Positions 56,436-64,000 of a stretch of 64,000 bases of DNA are shown piece after piece. Numbering within the stretch: the first letter of the stretch is position 1; every line of letters starts with the position of its first letter. The notes beneath the pieces were generated by a model. It saw nothing but the letters and a program-made list of their open reading frames with translations. It was not told where the DNA came from and did no database searches. The position numbers and the translations under genes were made by a program. Origin of the DNA: Pegoplata infirma (Eukaryota; Arthropoda; Insecta; Diptera; Anthomyiidae); NCBI GenBank assembly GCA_963921195.1, contig CAWUER010000483.1:186001-250000 (forward strand), in the 5' to 3' direction.

Positions 56436-57256
56436 TAGAGTTGTCAATTATTCGACTTTTAACTTTGTTCGAATAATTCAAATAATTGTTTTTGTTCGTT
56501 CGATCAAACGATTAAATCTAAAAAATTATTCGATTAATCGATGAGAATAACGAATAAAAAAAGTGGTTATAAAAAAATATTTTTAATAAGTTTTATGTTT
56601 TTTAAGTTGGAGGATTCGGCGGGGACATTGGAGGACATCTTTTCCATCTTTACATAAATGTTTACAAATTCACTTATTACGATATTTACGCCTAAAAAAA
56701 ATCACTTTTGTCATTATTTTGTATTATTTTCTATAACCACGCCCTTAAAAGTGCGCGGGCCGAAAAATATGATTTCCTTATCATTTTGGTCCAAATGTAG
56801 GTCAATGAACTTCATATGGCATAAAAATATTTCATTTGTTGAACAAATATAAAAAAAACATGTAAAAAAATTTTGTTTATCTGGTGGAAACATTTTTCCC
56901 CTCGTCCGGTGTTGTAACCGAACTTTACCAGCATATGACCGGAAGACCTAAACGTGCCTAACTTCAGGAGTATAGCTCTTTTATTTTGGACTGTATCGTG
57001 TCTTCACAGACGGACGGACAGGCGGAGATCGCTAGAATGTCTTATAATCGATCACTGATCAAAATTGTATTTCCTTTATAAGGTCCTAGACCGATATTTT
57101 GATATTGTAGTTGATATATTGTAATTGTTCGATTAATTGACATAAATTAATCGATTTATTCGTTATTCGAAAATCGTCATTTTTAAATTAATCGAACAAG
57201 AGTTTGGTTTTGTTTGATCGATTAATCGAATTATTCTTAATCGGTTGACAACTCTA
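56436..57256. mobile_element. hAT-type element, TAGAGTTGTCAA termini
   Basis: Ends TAGAGTTGTCAA and TTGACAACTCTA, a perfect 12-bp TIR. Exact 8-bp duplications ATACATAC lie at 56428-56435 and 57257-57264. Subterminal TTCGATTAATCGA and AATAATTCGAATAATT-like palindromes extend the inverted symmetry on both sides. A family C element fills the middle. No transposase is visible. Confidence 0.92.
56595..57085 (+). mobile_element. DINE-like family C, nested in hAT
   Basis: TAACCACGCCCTTAAAAGTG then CGCGGGCC, AGGAGTATAGCTCTTTTATT, AGACGGACGGACAGGCGGAG and ATCGCTAGAATGTCTTATAA. It stops after CCTAGACCGATATTTTGATA. Both ends are truncated or diverged. Confidence 0.7.
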
Positions 57257-57620
57257 ATACATACACATGAAACAAATTTAGGTGAAATAGGCTTATTTTT
57301 GTTGAATAGACCGATTTTATTAAATATCGGGCGAAATTTTTTACATAGAGACAGACAATATGCAAAAATGTTCCAATTATATTAAGGTTACCAAAGAACA
57401 CGTTTAACACCTACAAACAAAATTTAACCAAATATTTCTTGTTTCCATTAAGTTTTAGATATTTATGTAAATATCGGGAGTGTGGTTTGTATGGTGACTA
57501 CATGTAGAACTGGTCAGATTTTCTTTCAATTTTGAATGATGATTTATGAACGCATAACATGTTTATCAGTTCCATTTCAAAAAGGGGACGTTTGTATGGG
57601 GGCTAAGTATGTTCAAGAAA

Positions 57621-58330
57621 TTAAAAAAAAAATCTCAAAATATTTTTTATCGATTTTTGAAACTTTTTTTTAAATAATTGTCACCCTACTTAAACCATAT
57701 ATAAATTCTCATATGAATGTAAGAAGTCATATCATTATATCAGATTTAACATTAGTTACAGTAGTAAACACATCGTATAAAGCGCAGTTTTTCCTTTCTT
57801 CTTTTATTTTTATTATCCTCCAATGAAAATTCTTAAATATGAGTTGTGTGTGATGTAATTGATTAAGTTAACAAAAAAATAAAAAATAATGAAAACTAGC
57901 TTCAATTAAACAAAAAATAATGTTAACAACTAGTTAAACCAAATACGAGTTTAGATAAGATAAGCGAAGAGATTAATGATCAAATATAAAAATCCCATTA
58001 GAAAATTAAAACACAAAATTATATTTATACAATTAAAATTTGTTTTCGAAAAGTGATTGAATGAATATCTGATTAGGGGAATCTCGATTTCAAAAAATGT
58101 TGTTTGAACTTTTGTTAATATTTATTTGAGGTTCTGTTATAGGTTTCCTATAAAAAAACATAGATTTTGATAATCTTTTCCTACAGAAAAATTCTCAGAT
58201 TCTAAAAGATTTTTTAAACAGAGAAATTCCCATATTCTTTCAAATTTTTCCATAAAAGAATCGGAAATGTATTCCATATAGAAAAACGTTATTATTATCA
58301 ACCAAATATTATTTAAAAAAAATATTATGT
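57621..58330. other. No gene recognised
   Basis: AT-rich sequence with no recognisable repeat ends. Confidence 0.35.
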
Positions 58331-58969
58331 AGGTAATTTATAAAGTTTAATTTAAGCTTGAAAGCGTCCAGATTGAATAAATAATAAATATGCTACGAGG
58401 ATCGGTCTGAAAAATTAAATTATTTGTAGACATTTTTCAGAACATTTTTGAAAAAAATTCTAGGTCGATATTTTCCAAGTTTAAACATTTAAATTTAAAA
58501 ACAAAACTGTTCAATACAAACAATGAAACTTTTAAAGTACAGTAGAAGAAATTCAAATTTTTTTACCTCCAATTCTTTTAACCAGCAATTTTTTGTAAAC
58601 AAAGAAAAATTTAAATTATTTTAATATTTCATTACTATACACTTAGGTGTACTAAAATTAATAAACAATAACATCTTTTCTTTGTTTACAAAAAATTGGT
58701 GGTCACAAGAATTGGAGGTCAAAAAATGGCGACTTCTTCTTCAAAAATTTTAATTGTTTGTTTGGAAAAATTATTTGATCACTGAATAAAAAAAAAATTA
58801 AATTTGTAATGTTTGAACTTGGAAACAATCGACTTGGAAATATTTAAAAAAAAAAAATTCTGAAAATGTCTATAAATGATTTCACTTTCCAGATCAACCC
58901 TAGCAGCATATTTATAATTTAGTCAATCTGGACGCTATCAAGCTTAAATTAAAGCTTTATAAATTACCT
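58331..58969. mobile_element. Fold-back element family G (639 bp)
   Basis: The left arm AGGTAATTTATAAAGTTTAA, GAAAGCGTCCAGATTGAATA and CGGTCTGAAAAATTAAATTA is mirrored at the right end by GGACGCTATCAAGCTTAAAT then AAATTACCT. The arms extend about 170 bp, and a second inverted pair (TGTAAACAAAGAAAA facing TTTTCTTTGTTTACA) extends the fold toward the centre. A half copy lies at 21353-21640. Confidence 0.85.
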
Positions 58970-59035
58970 TCATAACATTAATTAAAATTTTTTTCACGAT
59001 TTTTATACCCTCCACTTAGTGATAGAGGGTATATA

Positions 59036-59605
59036 TAGGGTGTTTTTTTTAGAGGTTCACAACTTTGAATTGGTAATACAGCTTTATTTGACAACCGATC
59101 TAACTGCTGATAGTTGTATTTTGTTAAGTATGGTTTGACATTTTATCAAGCAAAGACTTACATAAGACCAACGCTTCCAAGTTGTAGAAATTTTTTATCA
59201 AAAAAGTGATTCTTTTCGTCGAACTTAAATTTTATTCAAAGATCCTATTAATTAGTTGCCAATATCGTTCGATTTAATCCCACTGGATTATTTTCTGTGG
59301 GACTATGTAAAGTAACTTGTCTTTTCCGATAAATTAGAGACAATTAAACACCTGGAAATAAACTTTCGACGAGTTATTGGTGAAATTCGAAAAACGGCCT
59401 CAAATTCTGTGAAAATTGTGTGAAAATGGAGGTTCAGATTACTCCATGTACGAGCCATTTTTGGTATCGATATGGCTCCAAGTCATTTTTAAACATTAAT
59501 GTCACAAAATTATCTATCCAATAAAGTCAGTTTGATTGATATTAAAAATATTTTTCCTTACTTTATTTTAATTTAAAGTTCGGTAACAGTAAAAAAAACA
59601 CCCTA
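59036..59605 (+). mobile_element. Internally deleted mariner-like element
   Basis: Ends TAGGGTGTTTTTTTTA and TAAAAAAAACACCCTA. Comparison with uninterrupted family B termini (GAGGGTATATATAAGTTTG) supports a TA target duplication. The 570-bp body keeps only the 3' part of the transposase gene. It lies inside family B copy B3 and is therefore younger. Confidence 0.85.
59269..59545 (+). pseudogene. Mariner-family transposase C-terminal relic
   Basis: In one frame it reads FDLIPLDYFLWDYVK, a stop, LVFSDKLETIKHLEINFRRV, IGEIRKTASNSVKIV, a stop, KWRFRLLHVRAIFGIDMAPS, HF and a stop. This matches the DLTPLDYFLWGYVK ... LExNIxRVIxEI ... RxGHxxxxIF pattern of the transposase C-terminus, including the last catalytic-domain segment. 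Two internal stops and loss of the DNA-binding and first catalytic parts make it non-functional. Confidence 0.85.
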
Positions 59606-60199
59606 TATAAGTTTGTCATTCCGTTTGTAACTCATCGAAATATCGGTCAGGGACCCCATAAAGTATATATATTCATGATGCCCGATCGATTTTAAGACAT
59701 TCTAGCGATGTCCGTCTGTCCGTCTGTCCGTCTGTCTGTGGAAAATGCTCTCGCGGACAAAATATTGCACAGAGATGACTGAAACTTAACATATATATTG
59801 GAAGTTCTCCCGAGAAGTTTTGTATTGCATTTGAGCGAAATCGGTTCAGCGGTTCAAAAGTTATGAACGAAAATGTAAGCACACCTCAAAAATTTCAGTA
59901 CATTCAACAAAACCTAAAAATACAAAATGCTTTAATTCGGCTTCTGGTTGACATATGTTAACATAATTGAACACCAAATGGTATTTAAACAAGTACGAAC
60001 ATATTTTTTGACAAAAAAAAAAAAAAATCGCGGATTTTTTTTTTACCAAAATTTTTTTTTCGCGGAATTTTTTTTTTCAATTTTTTTTTTTTTTTAAGTA
60101 ATTTCCTTTTAAATAAAGTTGTTTGCATCAATCTTTTTGAAATTGTGGAGGGTATCACTACATTCGGCAAGGCCGAATTTAACTTTTTTACTTGTTTTT

Positions 60200-60515
60200 C
60201 TTAAAATATGTATTAGTTTATATTCGGACATTACTGATAAAGCGTTTTTATGGTAAAAAAAAAATATTTTAAATTTTTTTTTGGTTGTAAAAATTTTTTT
60301 TAAAAAGAATTTTTTTTTAAATTACTCAACAAAATTTTATTAATTGCAAATTGCGATAAAAAGCCCAACAAAATAATACAATAATTAAAAATATACATAT
60401 TTAAAATATTTATATTTTTACTTAAAAACTAATTAAAATATTTTTTTGCAAATTTTTTTTTTTTACCATAAAAACACTTTTTTGCAATGTCCGAATATTA
60501 ACTAATATTTTAAGC
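60200..60515. repeat. Fold-back element (~316 bp)
   Basis: The left end CTTAAAATATGTATTAGTTT, ATATTCGGACATTACTG and GTTTTTATGGTAAAAAAAAA is mirrored by TTTTTTACCATAAAAACACT, AATGTCCGAATATTAACTAA and TATTTTAAG. It starts directly after family B copy B3. Confidence 0.8.
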
Positions 60516-61640
60516 AAAAAAAAATACACTTTGTTCGGAACTTTCCGATTTTCAAGTCAAAAAGGAACTTTAAGCCATTGTCCTATAGGTTCAATATTTT
60601 TGTAGTTTAATATCGACCCTAAAAGCCAACTTTTCCGAACCCGACGTGTTCGAAATTCAAAAAAAACTTAATTTGCTCCACCCTACTGTACATGCAACTC
60701 TCTTCCTTTCCCTTCCATTTGCTTTTTTTAACGTTTTGGGCCCCCCCTAATACTTATTTTATAGAAAACATAACTTTTAATTGGAAAATGAATTTAAAAG
60801 ATTTTATCAAAACTTTATTAAACTAAAAAGTAAATTAAATTTTTAAAACACTGAATAAAACTTACCTTTATTAGTTGAACAAAATATTTTCATATTTCAA
60901 TTTCTATTACACAATTTTTACCGCGCGAACCGATTACCGTTTATTTTAAAATTTAGCAACACTAATGCAGTCATAAGTTTCGAAAACAACAAAATCCCGT
61001 TATATAATTTTTAGTAAAAACAAAATACTTATGGGGCAATTCGCAACCTCGGTTAAAACGAGTGACTACAAATTTTGTAGGCAAAAACAAACCACGTAAT
61101 TTTGTTATTGTTTTGTGTGTTAATTTTGTAGTCACTCACGTTAACCGAATTAGCGAATCATCACCAATTGCATTCATGAATTTGTATGCGAAAACAAACT
61201 AAAAGCTTTTTTTTGGAGAGATACTCTTTGACAAAATCACTCACTTCACTAACTCTCCTATGAGAGTGATGTTTTTTGACACACTGTTGTTTGTGTATTT
61301 TTTTTTTTTTGTAAAAAGAGACTACTAATTAAGCAAGGAGAAAGAAACTAAAAAAACTTAAAAAGAAATAAAAGAGGAATTTCGACAAAAGCAAAATTCT
61401 TGTAACTTTACAAATATGTATACACATTTTAATTTACTTTACTTTTTTTTCAATTAATTAACACTTTTACACTTTATATTCATCTATTTTAAGGTATTTA
61501 ATAAACACTTTGGTATTAATTTTTATTAAATCACTAATTAAATAATTTTTTTAACAATTTTTGCACTCACGATTAATGTTAACGACATACGACGGACAAT
61601 CAACCGACCGATCGCAGCAATCGCGAAAAGAAAACTAAAA
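60516..61640 (-). other. Mostly unique stretch; candidate untranslated first exon
   Basis: If the promoter at 61605-61646 is real, a minus-strand first exon could run from 61644 to 60866. There AATAAAG|GTAAGT-like (minus-strand TAATAAAGGTAAGTTTTA) gives a strong 5' splice site. The stretch lacks long frames. An inverted pair CGGTTAAAACGAGTGACTAC (61050) / GTAGTCACTCACGTTAACCG (61129) lies inside it and may be a MITE, which weakens the exon idea. Confidence 0.25.
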
Positions 61641-61646
61641 AACTGA
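61605..61646 (-). promoter_or_regulatory. Candidate Inr + pause-button core promoter
   Basis: On the minus strand TCAGTT (61641-61646) matches the insect initiator, with A+1 at 61644. At +30 to +36 lies GCGATCG (61609-61615) and at +34 to +40 TCGGTCG (61605-61611). Both fit the KCGRWCG pause-button consensus known from Drosophila and at about the usual distance. No TATA box is visible at -30. Short motifs can arise by chance. Confidence 0.3.
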
Positions 61647-61732
61647 CAAAATATAGGTGTAGGGTTACCATTACCATTAAAATAAAATAAGTGCAGAACT
61701 CGATGGGACCGTTTAATTTGTTCCTGATCGAT

Positions 61733-62147
61733 GCACTCAAAAAAAAAATTATAAATAAAATTGTAAATTTACAATTTTTAAAGGCTATAAAGCTTATAAG
61801 GAGGTTTCGTGACTTTACTTGATTTGTTCCTATTTTACGAAAATTCCTAGTAAAAATTACAAGCTTTTTTGTAATTTTACAAACTTTTTACCAATTAAAT
61901 TGTAAATTTAAAACTTTTTTGGCGCAGTAACACTAACAAGGAATTCTCGTGAATTTACTAGATTTTTTTTTGTAAAAAAAAATTGGAAATTTGTAAAATT
62001 ACAAAAAAAAATTGTAAAATTACAAAAAAAATTTAAATTTCGATCGAAAATTTTTTGTTGAAAAACAAGGAAAACTGACAAATATTGGTAAAATGGGATT
62101 ACGAGACTTTTTCTTGTAATTTGACAAATTTTTTTTTTTGTGTAAAC
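61733..62147. mobile_element. MITE family D, copy 2
   Basis: CACTCAAAAAAAAAAATTAT, ATAAGGAGGTTTCGTGACTT, ATTCCTAGTAAAAATTACAA and AAATTTCGATCGAAAATTTT. It ends TTCTTGTAATTTGACAAATT and a T-run. It corresponds block by block to 28404-28838. Confidence 0.7.
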
Positions 62148-62359
62148 TGTTGTGTATTCTTAATGAAGAATACACGCAAAATTCGAAATACATAATTTTA
62201 ATATTTTAAAATTTTGAATAAAAAATTTTCCAGAATAGAAATTTTTCTAATACAAAAATATAAAATTTATTGTAAACAGTGTTTCTAAATATATTAACAA
62301 TTGGACAAAAAAATAATTTCTTGAAAATAAAATCGCATCTTTTATAAGTTTTAAAAAAA

Positions 62360-63056
62360 AAACAAGAAAGTGTGTTAAATTCGGTTGTGCCGAATCTTTT
62401 ATACCCTCCAACATGCAAAAAAATAAAAAAAAAATTGCAGGGACGTTTTTTTTTGGGAGGGGTGGTCAGGGGATCGGTAGTGGTAATTGAGAGGGGGGCA
62501 AATTTTCCCTCGAATATGTGTTTAAAAATTCATTCTTATGCATTTTGCACTAAAGAAATACAAGATTATCATTATTTAAAAAAAATGTTTTATTCCACGC
62601 CCATAAAAGGGGAGCGGACCGAAAAAACGAAATTCTGTAATTCTATGGGTCCAAATGCAGGACTTTGAACTTCTTGTGGCATAAAAATGTTGCATTTGTA
62701 AAAAAAAAAAAACACAAAAAATTATGTAAAAATATGGTATTTTTCACAGGTTGGTTTATTTCTTCAAGGGGGAACTTTTTTTCCCTGGTCCGATTTTCTC
62801 ATTTACGAACTTAACCTGCCTAGGAACATAATACATATTCGTGCCAAATGTCGGGAGTCTAGCTCTTTTATTTTGGACTGCATCGTGTTAACTACAAACG
62901 GACAGACGGACGGACTGACATCGCTAGAATGTATTAGAATCGATCACTGATCATAAATATATATACTTTATGGGGTCCTAGACCGATATTATGATGCGTT
63001 ACACACGGAATGGCAAAGTGAGTATACCCCCATACTGTGGTTGGAGGGTATAAAAA
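62360..63056 (+). mobile_element. DINE-like family C, copy C1 (complete)
   Basis: Head AACAAGAAAGTGTGTTAAAT then TCGGTTGTGCCGAATCTTTT and ATACCCTCCAACATGC. Body TTCCACGCCCATAAAAGGGG, TTCAAGGGGGAACTTTTTTT and GAGTCTAGCTCTTTTATTTT, then GACAGACGGACGGACTGACA with TCGCTAGAATGTATTAGAAT. Terminus CATACTGTGGTTGGAGGGTA then TAAAAA. The 98-codon frame at 62372-62668 is an accident of the repeat. Confidence 0.85.
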
Positions 63057-63109
63057 GTATGCTCAAAATATTTGTTAAGTTTTGTTTTACATAAATTTAA
63101 TACGTTTTA

Positions 63110-63300
63110 GATGTTGAGATTGTTTGTCTGACATCAGCAGATTTATCTGATAAAATCAGCAGATTTTCTGCTTAAATCAGTAGATTTTTCAGTTTAAATC
63201 AGCAGAATTTTCTGTTGTCTAAACAGAATTTCTAATATGGCTCAAAATAGATGTATTTTCAGTAGGTTTTTCTGGACAGAGGTTTTCTTTTGAGTGTAGG
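63110..63300. repeat. Repeat E, copy 2
   Basis: Tandem-like AAATCAGCAGATTTTCTGCT units, then CTAATATGGCTCAAAATAGA and TTTTGAGTGTAG, as in 29545-29905. Confidence 0.6.
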
Positions 63301-64000
63301 CAACAAGTTTTTAAATCTGAAACTTTTAATACTGGCAAAATTCTCGGAATTTGAAAATATTGTTTTATAATAAATTATGCCTAATTCACTCATGGTAGTG
63401 GATACAATAATAAAGTACCTTTTTGAAAAAGTTTTTTTTCTAGCTCGAGGTCATATTTCTTTACTTTTACAATATCATATATAAAAAATCATTAAAATCT
63501 TTGTGTTTCAGGGCTCTTTAAAAAAAATTCTCATTTCGTAGTGATTAATTTTATTTCACTAAACAAAGACTTTCTTTCTCAACGAAAATTCTGCATCAGT
63601 CCGTTTTTTTTTGCCATTGCAAATCACTCTTGTGCATAAAAATAAAAAAATCAGCAGAAAGATTTTATCATTACTTCATCAGCATCAGTAAAACTGATTA
63701 TTACTATTTTCAGCAGTTCATTTAGATCATTAACTAAAAATGATGTATATTGAACTAAATGAATCTCTGTCGTTGTTAAATACATTTCTGTTTTCCGCAT
63801 ACAAGATTTTTTTTTCTTTAAATAAACACTTGATGATCAATTATAGATTAAAATCTTAATGTCATATTAAATGACAATTTTCACCAAAGTGGAAGTCATA
63901 AAGAATGAAAGAAAATGATCAATTATTATTTTTTTTTCAAATTCTTTTTATAAAATGAAATGGTAATGTGAGAATGATCATCATATCAGAAGCAGCAACA
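63301..64000. other. No gene recognised
   Basis: AT-rich, with a fold-back family F fragment (CTAGCTCGAGGTCATATTTC at 63441) and TCAGCA/CATCAG motifs. No coding pattern to the end of the window. Confidence 0.4.

Larger units (their letters stand above)
56344..57620 (+). mobile_element. DINE-like family A, copy A7, split by hAT
   Basis: The head (56344-56435) has ATTACAGTCGGTCAAGATCG, ACACCAGTGTTTCCCGGAAA and TTTGGACCGATACATAC. The rest (57257-57620) has GAATAGACCGATTTTATTAA, ATATCGGGAGTGTGGTTTGT and GGGGACGTTTGTATGGGGGC. The 3' terminus is missing. Confidence 0.7.
59002..60199 (-). mobile_element. DINE-like family B, copy B3, split by a mariner-like element
   Basis: Minus-strand copy with both ends: TATACCCTCCACTTAGTGAT at the left, and TTCGGCAAGGCCGAATTTAA then CTTTTTTACTTGTTTTT at the right. 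Its GTCY tract GTCCGTCTGTCCGTCTGTCC (59709-59738) and core ATTTTAAGACATTCTAGCGA are intact. Confidence 0.85.

Noticed and set aside
62372..62668. 98-codon frame as a gene
   Set aside because: It lies within the complete family C repeat.
1..64000. CRISPR arrays, operons or prokaryotic defence systems
   Set aside because: No regular repeat-spacer arrays and no dense gene content. Composition and repeats are those of a fly nuclear genome.

Overview
This window looks like nuclear, non-coding DNA from a higher fly, possibly a calyptrate such as a blow fly. It is strongly AT-rich, with poly-A/poly-T runs and many CAA/CAG and RGAC microsatellites. It is packed with degenerate, mutually nested transposable elements. 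Several interspersed repeats carry a TA-rich tract, an (RGAC)n tract and a nearby ACATCGCTAGAATGTCTTAG-type core, and some carry CCACGCCC boxes. These are features I associate with the dipteran mini-me / DINE-1 / INE-1 (Helentron-related) non-autonomous families. The organism call is an inference. I see no host protein-coding exon, rRNA or intact tRNA gene, so this is most likely intergenic DNA or a very large intron.

The only long open frame is an apparently full-length non-LTR retrotransposon (34113-37529, RTE-like size). It carries apurinic endonuclease and reverse transcriptase domains, ends in a TTA-type tail and has an exact 15-bp target-site duplication. It sits inside a DINE-like repeat (family A), which in turn follows or sits in the head of another (family B'). 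Its frame has no ATG before residue 59.

Older LINE debris lies in the first 9 kb: a jockey-like C-terminus at 1945-2230, a zinc-knuckle-type C-terminus at 3698-3967, an RNase H-bearing tail on the minus strand at 4083-4700, and a second jockey-like copy on the minus strand at 7553-8950 that is interrupted by an AT-rich element.

DNA transposon derivatives can be delimited by their own ends. There are four hAT-type elements with 8-bp duplications (12580-13437, 23985-24889, 28847-29516, 56436-57256). There is an internally deleted mariner-like element with a transposase C-terminal relic (59036-59605), a CACTC-ended TA-flanked MITE (22043-22646), and a 560-bp element with very long, nearly identical TIRs and a 7-bp duplication (26454-27013). 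Large fold-back elements lie at 488-806, 1711-2415, 15213-15710, 25181-25750, 43013-43662, 58331-58969 and 60200-60515.

DINE-like families A, B/B' and C recur about 17 times as whole or partial copies. A is repeatedly found inside or next to B'. A palindromic pair of A termini lies at 50864-51034. Close to it, a CACAG-ended block (51070-52012) carries three tandem tRNA-like units, each followed by a T-run. Two tRNA-headed SINE copies lie at 3515-3620 and 26255-26372.

The most plausible host signals are a minus-strand initiator plus pause-button-like cluster at about 61605-61646 with a strong 5' splice site at 60866, and a CAG-rich, structured stretch at 44570-44830. Both are tentative. The relatively TE-poor stretches (about 9.5-11.5, 13.9-15.2, 18-19.7, 38.8-41.1 and 48.6-50.5 kb) look like ordinary intronic or intergenic sequence.
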